NCBI GenBank assembly: GCA_017466685.1
Contig: JAFTTS010000081.1
Span: forward strand, 1 to 58,433
Reading direction: 5' to 3'
DNA from: Clostridia bacterium
Lineage (GTDB): Bacteria > Bacillota > Clostridia > Oscillospirales > CAG-272
DNA length: 58,433 nt
The notes beneath the pieces were generated by a model that saw nothing but the letters and a program-made list of their open reading frames with translations, did not search any database and was not told where the DNA came from. The position numbers and the translations under genes were made by a program. Each line of letters opens with the position of its first letter. The stretch's first letter is position 1. Below are positions 1 through 8,780 of the stretch, piece by piece.

Positions 1-247
1 TCCCCGAAGTGCGCTGCTTCGAGCATCGTATCATTCGAGAGGGATGGACACCAGCTGCGCAGTTTTCCATCCCTCTCGAGCTCTCCCACCCTTCCTTGCG
101 GACGCTCGATTTGCGCTCAACTCCGCCTGACGGCTCCGGATTCGCTTTGTTTGCTGTGACCGTTCGTCCGCCGCCAGTTACATCGGCGGCTCAGTGGCTT
201 CATTGTTTCTTTTGCTGTTGCAACGCCGCTGACGCGGCTGAAGTTAG
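1..247. repeat. Fold-back repeat element, copy A (right half, cut by window edge)
   Basis: This is the right arm of the large fold-back element seen complete at 7475-8035, 35909-36468 and 57699-58366. It carries the hairpin built on GCCGCCAGTTACATCGGCGGC and ends in GCGGCTGAAGTTAG, the reverse complement of the left end CTAACTTCAGCCGC. Open frames inside it are not conserved in sense between copies, so I do not call a gene. The left half lies outside the window. Confidence 0.85.
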
Positions 248-302
248 AGTGGTGTATGGGTGCTCGTTTTCGACGAAAACAAAAATATTTACACTCTGTA
301 TA

Positions 303-331
303 TTGCACATATGAATTTTATGTGATATAAT
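303..331 (+). promoter_or_regulatory. Promoter of the acyl-CoA dehydratase activase gene
   Basis: TTGCAC at 303-308 and TATAAT at 326-331 are 17 bases apart. They lie about 70 bases upstream of the start codon and after the end of repeat copy A. A short inverted repeat, CACATA/TATGTG, sits in the spacer and could be a regulator site; that part is only a guess. Confidence 0.65.
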
Positions 332-402
332 ATAATGTATTATTGCGATTTAAGCTGACAGTTTTATATATAAAATTATACGGACAAGGAGAATTAAATC
401 TG

Positions 403-3327
403 ATGAAAATCGGACTTGACGTCGGTTCAACGACTCTTAAATGCGTTGTCCTCGACGACCAAAACAACATTGTCTATAAATCATACAAGCGTCACTTCGC
501 TCAGATTACCGAGGCGACTGCCGCTCTTCTGAAAACTCTTCGCGATGAGGTGAAAGGTGCATCCGATGCGGTTATCTCCATCTCCGGCTCGGCAGGTATG
601 GGTATGGCTGAGTCGTGCGGTATCGGCTTTGTTCAGGAGGTTTATGCAACACGTCTTGCCGTGAAGCGTCTCATTCCCGAAACCGATGTCGTTATCGAGC
701 TTGGCGGTGAGGATGCGAAGATACTCTATCTCGACGGTACTATGGAAGTACGCATGAACGGTTCATGTGCAGGCGGTACGGGTGCGTTCATTGACCAGAT
801 GGCGACGCTTCTTGCGATCACTCCCGACGAGCTTAACGAGCTTTCACACGGCTGTGAGAAAATTTACACCATCGCGTCACGCTGCGGAGTTTTTGCGAAA
901 AGTGACATTCAGCCGCTTATCAATCAGGGCGCGAAAAAAGAGGATATTGCCGCGAGTATCTTCATGGCGGTTGTCAATCAGACCATCGCAGGTCTTGCAC
1001 AGGGACGTCCCATTGAGGGCAACGTCGTTTACCTCGGTGGTCCGCTGACGTTCATGGACGGGCTTCGTAACGCTTTCGACAAATCGCTCGGACTTACGGG
1101 CATCTGTCCCGATAATTCACTCTATTTCGTTGCAATGGGTGCTGCTTACGGTTCGGAACTTGCAAGCGACAGTGCCACTCTTGCCGAGGCAATCGAACGC
1201 ATCTCCGGTTATAAAACAGAGGGACGTTACCTCTCCTGTCCTCCGCTTTTCAAGGAACAGTCCGAATATGACGAATTTTCGGCACGTCACGCGGCAGATA
1301 AGGTTGAATACATCTCTCCCGAGGCTTACAAGGGTGACGCATACATAGGCATCGACGCAGGCTCGACCACGGTAAAGGTCGTTGCAATGAGCAGTGAGGG
1401 AGATATTCTCTGCTCACTTTACCGTCCCAACAACGGCAATCCCGTTCCGATCATACGCGAATTTCTCATGGATTTTTATGCGAAGTATCCCGAGATAAAG
1501 CTTGTCGGCTCGGCGGTTACCGGTTACGGCGAGGAGATCGTTAAGAATGCGTTCGCGGTTGATTTCGGTATCGTTGAAACAATGGCACACTTCTTTGCGG
1601 CGAAAAAATTCATGCCGGGCGTTGATTTCATCATAGATATCGGCGGTCAGGACATAAAGTGCTTCAAGATAAGAAACGGCGCGATCGACAACATCTTCTT
1701 AAACGAGGCTTGTTCATCGGGATGCGGCTCGTTCCTGCAGACGTTCGCAGGTGCGCTCGGCGTTGATATTGCCGATTTCGCAAAAGAGGGACTTTTCGCG
1801 AAGGCTCCCGTTGACCTCGGTTCACGCTGTACGGTATTCATGAACTCATCCGTTAAGCAGGCGCAGAAGGACGGTGCGACGGTTGACAATATTTCTGCCG
1901 GACTTTCGATTACCGTTGTCAAGAATGCGCTTTACAAGGTCATTCGTGCATCGGGTGCGGATTCGCTCGGTGAGAACATCGTCGTTCAGGGCGGTACTTT
2001 CCTTAACGATGCGGTGCTCCGTGCGTTTGAACAGGAGATCGGACGTAACGTTGTCCGTCCCAACATTGCAGGACTCATGGGCGCTTACGGTGCGGCGATA
2101 TATGCACGTGACTGCTCTGCGGGTTCGACTACACTTCTCGGTGCAGACAAGCTTGCGAATTTCAAGCATGATGTTAAGGTTACGACCTGCGGCCTCTGTG
2201 AAAACCACTGCCGACTCACCGTTAACACCTTTGACGGCGGACGTAAATTCATCGGCGGAAACCGTTGCGAACGTCCCACAGCGAGAGGCGGTGCGCTCGA
2301 ATATTACGATCTTTACGAATACAAGCTCGAGTTACTTAATTCATACAACACAAAACCCGATTCACCCCGTGCACGAATCGGTCTGCCGATGGGACTCAAT
2401 ATGTACGAGATGCTCCCGTTCTGGCACGCATTTTTCACCCGTCTCGGCTTTGAGGTGGTGTTAAGTCCGCGCTCCGACCGCAAGCTTTACTTAAAAGGTC
2501 AGCAGACGATCCCGTCCGACACGGTATGCTTCCCTGCGAAGATTTTACACGGTCACATTGAGGCTCTCATTGATGACGGTGTTGACGCGATATTCTATCC
2601 CTGCATGACCTACAACTTCAACGAAAAGCTCGGCGACAATCATTACAACTGTCCCGTCGTTGCGTACTATCCCGAGGTTATCGGTGCGAATGTACCGCGT
2701 GTGCGTTCGACCAAGTTTATACAGGATTACATCGGTGTTCACCGCCCGAAGGATTTCTCGGTCAAGATATACGAGATCCTTTCGAAATATTTTGACGGAC
2801 TCGACAAAAAGGACGTTGCGGCGGCTTGCAAGGCGGCTTATGCCGAGAGAGATATGTTCCTCTCCAAGGTACGTGAAAAGGGTGAGGAATTTATTAAGAT
2901 CGCACGCGAGAAGAATATGCCGATCATCGTGCTTTCGGGCAGACCGTATCACGTTGATCCCGAGATAAATCACGGTATTGACCGCCTTATCTGTGAATGC
3001 GGTGCGGTTGTTGTAACCGAGGATGCAGTCAGCCATCATGTGGAGAAATTCCCCGTTGGTGTACTTAACCAGTGGACGTATCATTCGCGTCTTTATGCGG
3101 CGGCGAAATATATTGGCGACAAGGCAGATATGAACCTTGTTCAGCTTGTTTCGTTCGGCTGCGGCGTTGACGCGATCACGACGGATGAGGTGCGCTCTAT
3201 TCTCGAGGGCGCAGGCAAGATTTACACGCAGATCAAGATTGATGAGATTACCAATCTCGGTGCGGTTAAGATAAGACTTCGCAGTCTTTTTGCCGCTTGC
3301 GAAGCGAAGGAACGCGAGAAAAGATAA
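403..3327 (+). CDS. Acyl-CoA dehydratase activase (BadF/BadG/HgdC-type ATPase) with DUF2229, N-terminal part of a split protein
   Basis: This 974-residue protein has two ASKHA-type ATPase domains in tandem. The first begins with GLDVGSTTLK (residues 4-13) and contains the NGSCAGGTGAF cysteine region near 120. The second begins with GIDAGSTTVK near 316 and contains NEACSSGCGSF near 435. A cysteine-rich CGLCENHC near 596 opens the DUF2229 region. Family members use ATP to load an electron from a [4Fe-4S] cluster into 2-hydroxyacyl-CoA dehydratases or benzoyl-CoA reductase-like enzymes; the substrate here is unknown. I start at ATG 403 because AAGGAG lies at 386-391; an upstream in-frame ATG has no ribosome site. 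Relatives in Clostridia are usually about 1400 residues in one chain. Here the C-terminal third is a separate gene at 3735-5039, with repeats between the two. Confidence 0.88.
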   Translation: MKIGLDVGSTTLKCVVLDDQNNIVYKSYKRHFAQITEATAALLKTLRDEVKGASDAVISISGSAGMGMAESCGIGFVQEVYATRLAVKRLIPETDVVIELGGEDAKILYLDGTMEVRMNGSCAGGTGAFIDQMATLLAITPDELNELSHGCEKIYTIASRCGVFAKSDIQPLINQGAKKEDIAASIFMAVVNQTIAGLAQGRPIEGNVVYLGGPLTFMDGLRNAFDKSLGLTGICPDNSLYFVAMGAAYGSELASDSATLAEAIERISGYKTEGRYLSCPPLFKEQSEYDEFSARHAADKVEYISPEAYKGDAYIGIDAGSTTVKVVAMSSEGDILCSLYRPNNGNPVPIIREFLMDFYAKYPEIKLVGSAVTGYGEEIVKNAFAVDFGIVETMAHFFAAKKFMPGVDFIIDIGGQDIKCFKIRNGAIDNIFLNEACSSGCGSFLQTFAGALGVDIADFAKEGLFAKAPVDLGSRCTVFMNSSVKQAQKDGATVDNISAGLSITVVKNALYKVIRASGADSLGENIVVQGGTFLNDAVLRAFEQEIGRNVVRPNIAGLMGAYGAAIYARDCSAGSTTLLGADKLANFKHDVKVTTCGLCENHCRLTVNTFDGGRKFIGGNRCERPTARGGALEYYDLYEYKLELLNSYNTKPDSPRARIGLPMGLNMYEMLPFWHAFFTRLGFEVVLSPRSDRKLYLKGQQTIPSDTVCFPAKILHGHIEALIDDGVDAIFYPCMTYNFNEKLGDNHYNCPVVAYYPEVIGANVPRVRSTKFIQDYIGVHRPKDFSVKIYEILSKYFDGLDKKDVAAACKAAYAERDMFLSKVREKGEEFIKIAREKNMPIIVLSGRPYHVDPEINHGIDRLICECGAVVVTEDAVSHHVEKFPVGVLNQWTYHSRLYAAAKYIGDKADMNLVQLVSFGCGVDAITTDEVRSILEGAGKIYTQIKIDEITNLGAVKIRLRSLFAACEAKEREKR

Positions 3328-3332
3328 ATGAG

Positions 3333-3585
3333 ATTCGAAGTGATGTGCTTCGAATTTCGCGTAACTCGAGGGGATCAGGAACCAGCTCAAACCGCAGGTT
3401 CCTAACCCCCTCGGACTCCCCCGACCTCCTTGGTTTGCGCTCGGTTTGCGCTCAACTCCGCCTTGCGGCTCCGGATTCGCTTTGTTAGCTGTGACCGTTT
3501 CTCCGCCGCCAGCTGCGTCGGCGGCTCAGTGGCTTCATTGCTTCTTTAGCTCGACTGCGCTTTTTCTTTCGTTTCGCGGCTCCAT
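3333..3585. repeat. Fold-back repeat element, copy B (half copy, degenerate ends)
   Basis: It begins six bases after the upstream stop codon. It carries the hairpin GGATCAGGAACCAGCTC...GGTTCCTAACCCCCTC and then the right-arm module ending GCGGCTCAGTGGCTTCATTG, as in the other copies. The terminal GCGGCTGAAGTTAG is lost. It separates the two parts of a gene that is normally continuous. Confidence 0.8.
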
Positions 3586-3591
3586 CTAACC

Positions 3592-3642
3592 TAAAGCCTT
3601 CCCCTGGGGGAAGGTGGCGAGCGAAGCGAGTCGGATGAGGGC
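3592..3642 (+). repeat. Short REP-like hairpin repeat
   Basis: CCTTCCCC-TGG-GGGAAGG forms a tight hairpin, followed by a second short stem (GCGAGCGAAGCGAG) and GGATGAGGGC. Related units occur at 24290-24478, 43099-43228, 46696-46920 and, more diverged, at 19625-19760. All are intergenic. With copy B it fills the 407-base gap 3328-3734, where I see no gene. Confidence 0.8.
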
Positions 3643-3734
3643 AATGCCGCTTCAAATTTCGCGAATGCCACAAAAAAAGCGACCGTCCTCCCTTTTACGC
3701 CACCATTTCCAATATCCCGAAAGGATGAACATAT

Positions 3735-5039
3735 ATGGAACGAATAGAATTTACAAAAGAGATGAAAAAGGATTATACGATCCTTGTGCCGAATATGCTC
3801 GGAACACATTTCAAGCTGCTCATGCGCGTTTTCAAAAACGAGGGCTACAAGGTTGAGCTGCTTCGTAATGATGGACGAAGTGTTGTTGAAACGGGACTGA
3901 AATATGTCCACAATGACACGTGTTATCCGGCGCTTCTCGTTATCGGACAGATGATAGATGCGCTGATGAGCGGCAAATATGACCTTAACAAGGTTGCGCT
4001 TATCATCACGCAAACGGGCGGCGGATGTCGTGCTTCAAACTATATCCACCTGCTTAGAAAAGCACTCAAAAATGCGGGACTCGGTCACATTCCCGTCATC
4101 TCGCTCAACATATCGGGACTCGAGAAAAACAGCGGTTTCACACTCTCTTTAGGTCTCATCCGTCGTCTTATCGCGGCAATGGCTTACGGTGACCTTCTTA
4201 TGCTGCTTGCAAATCAGGTTCGTCCATATGAAACCGTGAACGGCGCAACCGATAAGCTTGTTGACCGCTGGGCAGACACTCTCACGGCGGAATTTGCAAA
4301 CGGAAAGGGCTTTGCAAAGGGTGTTATGCGCTCGTATATGCAGAAGATCGCCGATGATTTTGCGAAGATTCCGGTGGATCGCACACGTGAGCGTGTTAAG
4401 GTTGGTATCGTTGGCGAGATCTACGTAAAATTCTCGTCGCTTGCTAACAATCATCTTGAGGAATTTTTAGCGTCCGAGGGCTGTGAAGTCATGGTTCCGG
4501 GACTTATGAGCTTTATCCTTTTCAAGGTTGATAACCGCATGGAGGATATCAAGCTTTACGGCGGAAGCAAGGCGAAATTTGCCGTCTGCAAGATACTTTT
4601 CGATTACCTTGCAGGCATGGAAAAATTCATGATAGACATAATAAATGAACAGGGTATCTTCAAGGCACCGACCGCTTACGATCACCTTAAGTCACTTGTA
4701 AACGGCGTTGTCGGCTACGGCTCAAAAATGGGCGAGGGTTGGCTGCTGACTGCCGAAATGCTTGAGCTTATCGAGGGCGGTTACGGTAACATTGTCTGTG
4801 CACAGCCGTTCGGTTGCCTGCCGAACCATATCGTCGGTAAGGGCATGATAAGAAGACTGCGCGAGCTTCATCCCGAATCAAACATCGTTCCGATCGACTA
4901 CGATCCCGGTGCGACTCGCGTAAACCAGGAAAACCGTATCAAGCTGATGCTCTCGGTTGCACGCGAAAACCTGGCGGCAAAGGAAGAAAAAGCTCCCGAA
5001 AAAACTAAAATTGCCGACAAAGAACCGGCACTTGTCTGA
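3735..5039 (+). CDS. Acyl-CoA dehydratase activase-related protein, C-terminal part (2-hydroxyacyl-CoA dehydratase-like)
   Basis: A 434-residue protein. Its opening RIEFTKEMKKDYTILVPNM and the segment ITQTGGGCRASNYI (near residue 95) match, from memory of the family, the C-terminal third of the roughly 1400-residue activase/DUF2229 proteins of Clostridia. Conserved cysteines lie in DTCYP, GGGCRASN and VCAQPFGCLPNH, plausible iron-sulfur or redox residues. The start is ATG 3735 with a weak AAGGA upstream. It is probably translated independently and may assemble with the product of 403-3327. Its stop overlaps the cca start by one base (TGATG), so it is coupled to cca. No separate dehydratase subunit gene lies nearby, so the substrate cannot be named. 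Confidence 0.8.
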   Translation: MERIEFTKEMKKDYTILVPNMLGTHFKLLMRVFKNEGYKVELLRNDGRSVVETGLKYVHNDTCYPALLVIGQMIDALMSGKYDLNKVALIITQTGGGCRASNYIHLLRKALKNAGLGHIPVISLNISGLEKNSGFTLSLGLIRRLIAAMAYGDLLMLLANQVRPYETVNGATDKLVDRWADTLTAEFANGKGFAKGVMRSYMQKIADDFAKIPVDRTRERVKVGIVGEIYVKFSSLANNHLEEFLASEGCEVMVPGLMSFILFKVDNRMEDIKLYGGSKAKFAVCKILFDYLAGMEKFMIDIINEQGIFKAPTAYDHLKSLVNGVVGYGSKMGEGWLLTAEMLELIEGGYGNIVCAQPFGCLPNHIVGKGMIRRLRELHPESNIVPIDYDPGATRVNQENRIKLMLSVARENLAAKEEKAPEKTKIADKEPALV

Positions 5040-6247
5040 TGAAATTCAAAATTCCCGCATCTGCCGAAAAGGTCATTGCCGAGCTTGAAAAAAGAGGCTT
5101 TGAAGCTTATATTGTCGGCGGATGTGTGCGCGATACACTACTTAAAAAAGAGCCGAACGACTGGGATGTTACAACATCTGCACTGCCGGAGCAAACGCTT
5201 GAGATTTTCTCGGCACTCGACTCATTCAAGGCGATCCCGACGGGCATTACTCACGGAACTGTAACGGTCGTACACGGCGGTGTGCCGATCGAGGTTACCA
5301 CTTACCGCATCGACGGTGAGTATTCCGACAGCCGCCATCCTGACAGCGTTGAGTTTACGGACAAGCTTCACGCAGACCTCGCAAGGCGTGATTTCACCGT
5401 CAACGCAATGGCGTATTCACCCGAGCGCGGACTTGTCGATCTTTACGGCGGTGTCTGCGATCTTGAAAACGGTATCATTCGCTGTGTCGGTGATCCGCAT
5501 GAGCGTTTTCGTGAGGATGCACTGCGGATTCTTCGTGCGCTTCGTTTCTCGGCGACGCTTGATTTTATGATCGAGGACGTCACCGCAAAGGCGGCAATCC
5601 TACTATCGGGACTCCTCGCACACGTGTCACGTGAACGTATTGCGTCGGAGCTGTCACGGCTTGTTTGCGGCAAGGGAGCGTCACGTGTCATTCGTGATTT
5701 TTTGCCGATAATAAAAGGAATTTTGCCCGGTGTCAATTTCGCCGGACTTGATAAGATCTGCACATCTCTCGATAATCTTTTCCCTGCATCAACACCGCTC
5801 GGACTTGCGGCGATTTTTGCCGACTGTGAACCGTCTGACGTTCATGAGAGCCTTCGTTCACTCCGATTTGACAGTGCGACAGTTTCACTCTGTACGGCAA
5901 TTGTGACGCATCTGCACGGTAACATTTCAACTGCGGCTGACGTAAAGCGACTTTGCCGTGACATCGGTTACGGTGCGGCAGAGGACGTGATAAAGCTTGG
6001 TATCGCACGCGGCGAGATGAGTTCTGTCTTGACCGACCTGCTCTCGGGGATAATCGAGCGCGACGAATGCGTTTCGCTTGCACAGTTAAAAATCGGTGGC
6101 GATGAGCTTGTGTCGCTGGGCGCAAAGGGACGTGAGATCGGCATGATACTGAGTGGGCTGCTTGAAAAAGTCATTGACGGCACTCTACAAAACGACAAAA
6201 CGCCGCTTCTTCTTGAGGCGGTAAACATTATAAACCGAAAAGGATAA
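5039..6247 (+). CDS. cca: CCA tRNA nucleotidyltransferase
   Basis: Adds or repairs the 3' CCA end of tRNAs using CTP and ATP. The class II signature is clear: IVGGCVRD (residues 25-32) followed by NDWDVTT with the metal-binding Asp41 and Asp43. RRDFTVNAMAYSP near residue 118 and the REDALRILRALRF motif near 160 also match. At 402 residues it is the usual length without an HD domain. The start ATG overlaps the preceding stop by one base. thiI follows after five bases, giving a tRNA-processing pair. Confidence 0.95.
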   Translation: MKFKIPASAEKVIAELEKRGFEAYIVGGCVRDTLLKKEPNDWDVTTSALPEQTLEIFSALDSFKAIPTGITHGTVTVVHGGVPIEVTTYRIDGEYSDSRHPDSVEFTDKLHADLARRDFTVNAMAYSPERGLVDLYGGVCDLENGIIRCVGDPHERFREDALRILRALRFSATLDFMIEDVTAKAAILLSGLLAHVSRERIASELSRLVCGKGASRVIRDFLPIIKGILPGVNFAGLDKICTSLDNLFPASTPLGLAAIFADCEPSDVHESLRSLRFDSATVSLCTAIVTHLHGNISTAADVKRLCRDIGYGAAEDVIKLGIARGEMSSVLTDLLSGIIERDECVSLAQLKIGGDELVSLGAKGREIGMILSGLLEKVIDGTLQNDKTPLLLEAVNIINRKG

Positions 6248-6252
6248 CAGCA

Positions 6253-7431
6253 ATGAAAGAGGTACTTCTCTGTAAATACGGCGAGCTTATTTTAAAGGGC
6301 GCGAACCGTTCATATTTTGAAAATCTGCTTATCAAGGAGCTTCGCACACGTGTAAGCCGTGCAGGTGATTTTGATATTTCCTATGCACAGAGTACGATCT
6401 ACATCGAGCCGAAGGACGATATGTGTGACATCGAGCTTGCACTTGAATATGCAAAAAAGGTGTTCGGTATCGTTTCTATTGACCGTGCGGTTATGGTCGA
6501 AAAGAATCTTGACGCTATCAAGGCGGCGGCAAAGGAATATCTTCCGCAGTTTCTTCGCGGCGTAAAGACCTTCAAGGCGGACGCAAGACGTTCGGATAAG
6601 GCTTTCCCGATGAAGTCTCCGGAGCTTATGCGTGAGGTTGGCGGTGCGGTACTGGAAGCGTGTCCGTACCTTCGCGTGGACGTACACGAGCCTGAGGTGA
6701 CCGTGCGTGTTGAGATTCGCGAACGTGGTGCATATATCCATGCAGGCGGTGTCAAGGGTGCAGGAGGTATGCCGCTCGGTTCAAGCGGAAAGGGACTTTT
6801 ACTGCTCTCGGGCGGTATCGACAGTCCCGTCGCCGGTTACATGATTGCAAAACGTGGTGTAACGCTTGAAGCACTCCACTTCGAAAGCTTCCCTTACACC
6901 TCGGAGCGTGCCAAGGAAAAGGTGCTCGAGCTTGCACGTTTACTCTGCGAATACACAACCCACATAAAGGTGCACGTTATCTCGCTGACACACATTCAGG
7001 AGGAGCTTCGTCGTGCCTGCAACGAGGATTATTTCACGCTCCTGCTTCGCCGTTACATGATGACACTTGCCGAGCGTGTTGCAAGACGCAATCACTGTCA
7101 CGCACTTATCACAGGCGAAAGTCTCGCGCAGGTTGCATCGCAGACGATGAAAGCGATAGAAGTGACCGATAACGCCGTAAACATCCCCGTTTACCGTCCC
7201 TGCATCGGACTTGACAAAGAGGAGATCATCACAATCGCGAGAAAGATCGACACATTTGAAACGTCGATCCTGCCGTATGAAGACTGCTGTACGGTATTCA
7301 CGCCGCGTCATCCGAAAACCCGTCCGGAGCTTGAAAACGTTCTCGCCGAGGAAGCGAAGCTTGATTTTAATGCGCTCTGCGACGAAGCGTTTGAGACGCT
7401 CAACACCTATCACATTCGCATAGATGAATAA
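6253..7431 (+). CDS. thiI: tRNA 4-thiouridine synthase ThiI
   Basis: Transfers sulfur to U8 of tRNA, and in some bacteria to ThiS for thiamine synthesis. The order is an N-terminal ferredoxin-like region, a THUMP domain to about residue 165, then the PP-loop SGGIDSP at 186-192 and the adenylating domain with GESLAQVASQT. It ends soon after YEDCCTVFTPRHP and lacks the C-terminal rhodanese domain of the enterobacterial enzyme, which is normal in Firmicutes; the thiamine role is therefore uncertain. The gene follows cca directly and is closed by a terminator at 7436-7465. Confidence 0.95.
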   Translation: MKEVLLCKYGELILKGANRSYFENLLIKELRTRVSRAGDFDISYAQSTIYIEPKDDMCDIELALEYAKKVFGIVSIDRAVMVEKNLDAIKAAAKEYLPQFLRGVKTFKADARRSDKAFPMKSPELMREVGGAVLEACPYLRVDVHEPEVTVRVEIRERGAYIHAGGVKGAGGMPLGSSGKGLLLLSGGIDSPVAGYMIAKRGVTLEALHFESFPYTSERAKEKVLELARLLCEYTTHIKVHVISLTHIQEELRRACNEDYFTLLLRRYMMTLAERVARRNHCHALITGESLAQVASQTMKAIEVTDNAVNIPVYRPCIGLDKEEIITIARKIDTFETSILPYEDCCTVFTPRHPKTRPELENVLAEEAKLDFNALCDEAFETLNTYHIRIDE

Positions 7432-7435
7432 AAGA

Positions 7436-7465
7436 GAGGGAGCAATTGAACCGCTCCCTTTTTTG
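7436..7465 (+). terminator. Intrinsic terminator after thiI
   Basis: GGGAGC (7438-7443) pairs with GCTCCC (7453-7458), followed by six T residues. Confidence 0.85.
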
Positions 7466-7474
7466 CCGCCTCAA

Positions 7475-8035
7475 CTAACTTCAGCCGCGTCAGCGGCGTC
7501 CCTACCGCCGAAGAAGCAATGAAGCCACTGAGCCGCCGATGTAACTGGCGGCGGACGAACGGTTATCGCTGACAAAGCGAATTGTGAGCCTGCGAACTGA
7601 GCGCAAATCGAGCACCAGCCAAGGAGGTGCAAAAGGGAGCTCGAGGGAAATAGGAACCTGCGGCGAGCTGGTTCTTATGTCCCTCGAATTACGCGAAGTT
7701 CGAAGCACAACACAAAGAGATTTAATGTATCTTTGTATTGCAGGGATAAAAGTTACTTTTCGCCCAAAAGCGAAGAAAGCAATTTCCCAAAGTGTACTGC
7801 TTCGAGCATCGTATCATTCGAGAGGGACGACAACCAACGCTGGCGCGAAGGTTTTCTTCCCTCTCGAGCTCTCCCTCTTTCCTTTGCTTGCGCTCGAGCC
7901 ACGCTCAACTCCGCCTGCGGCTCCGGATTCGCTTTGTCCGCGATAACCGTTCGTCCGCCGCCACCTTACGAGGGCGGCTCATGTGCTTCATTGTTTCTTT
8001 GGCGGCAGGAACGCCGCTGACGCGGCTGAAGTTAG
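7475..8035. repeat. Fold-back repeat element, copy C (complete)
   Basis: A full 561-base copy running from CTAACTTCAGCCGC to GCGGCTGAAGTTAG. The two halves are long imperfect inverted repeats: GAGCCGCCGATGTAACTGGC on the left is answered on the right by GCCGCC...GGCGGCTC, and GCGAATTGTGAGCC by GGCTCCGGATTCGC. The centre holds further hairpins, such as CGAGAGGGAC...CCCTCTCGAG. No transposase is encoded. It fills most of the 667-base gap between thiI and rnpB. Confidence 0.88.
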
Positions 8036-8051
8036 AAGGTGGTAGGCGTAA

Positions 8052-8086
8052 CAAAAAACGCCCTACCGATATTGGCAAGGCGTTTT
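8052..8086 (-). terminator. Intrinsic terminator of rnpB
   Basis: On the minus strand AACGCC pairs with GGCGTT and the stem is followed by TTTTTG. It lies just past the 3' end of the RNase P RNA. Confidence 0.8.
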
Positions 8087-8098
8087 CGTTTATAATAA

Positions 8099-8472
8099 TG
8101 CGACCTGATCTGTAAGCCGGGTTCTGTCGTGGCGATCATCTATCTTTGCGTGACGTCTCCGTAACGCTCCGCAGAAAACTGCGTGCCACCTGTGAGCTCT
8201 GCCGGGCAGACAGCCGTGCGAACACGGATCCCACATACGGTGTTGCTTCGGATAGGGTTTACAGCGGACCTATGTTACCATAGGAACTCGTGAGCTCTTA
8301 CCTCGCGTTTCCATCCTTACCGCCCGATATGGACGGCGGTTTATTTCTGTTGCACTTTCCCGGAGGTCACCCTCGGCGGACGTTATCCGTTATCCTGCCC
8401 TTTGAAGCCCGGACTTTCCTCACGGTAATACCTTTCGGCAACATACCGCGCGATCGCCCGATCCGGTCGCAG
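8099..8472 (-). ncRNA. rnpB: RNase P RNA (class A)
   Basis: Catalytic RNA that matures tRNA 5' ends. On the minus strand it opens with GCGACC (8465-8470), which pairs with the terminal GGTCGC (8100-8105) as helix P1. The signatures GAGGAAAGTCCGGGCT near the 5' end, GGTAAGAGCTCACG in the middle and AGAACCCGGCTTACAG near the 3' end are all present. The layout fits the ancestral class A type more than the Bacillus class B type. Ends are placed from the P1 pairing and the promoter, so they are accurate to a few bases. Confidence 0.95.
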
Positions 8473-8477
8473 ACTTT

Positions 8478-8506
8478 ATTATAACACAGCTTCCCCAAAA
8501 AGTCAA
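8478..8506 (-). promoter_or_regulatory. rnpB promoter
   Basis: On the minus strand TTGACT (8501-8506) and TATAAT (8478-8483) are 17 bases apart, with the RNA starting about seven bases further on. It is close to consensus, as expected for a stable RNA. Confidence 0.85.
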
Positions 8507-8613
8507 GATATTTACACTTTGTGAACACCCCCGAAAACTGTTGCGATTCTGTAAATTCTCGCGCTCATGTGTCATTTTTTTAATAAAATTAAATATTTTT
8601 GTGCTTTTCCCCC

Positions 8614-8642
8614 TTGACAGAAGCTTGATTTTTGTATAAAAT
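8614..8642 (+). promoter_or_regulatory. Promoter of rny
   Basis: TTGACA (8614-8619) and TAAAAT (8637-8642) are 17 bases apart. The resulting leader to the start codon is about 130 bases. I see no recognised riboswitch in it. The rest of the 8473-8780 gap holds only the rnpB promoter. Confidence 0.7.
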
Positions 8643-8780
8643 ATAAGTATGTGTAATTAATATATATACTGCCGTAAGTGTGCCTTGTGATGGATGGCGC
8701 GCACGGTGTTGAAATAATTGCATTTATAAAAAGCATTAAATAATTAATCAAAACTAACCAACAAGGAGGTGTTCTGCACA

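Noticed and set aside
2545..3390. 281-codon antisense frame over the activase gene
   Set aside because: Shadow of the real gene; it has no start signal and no family features.
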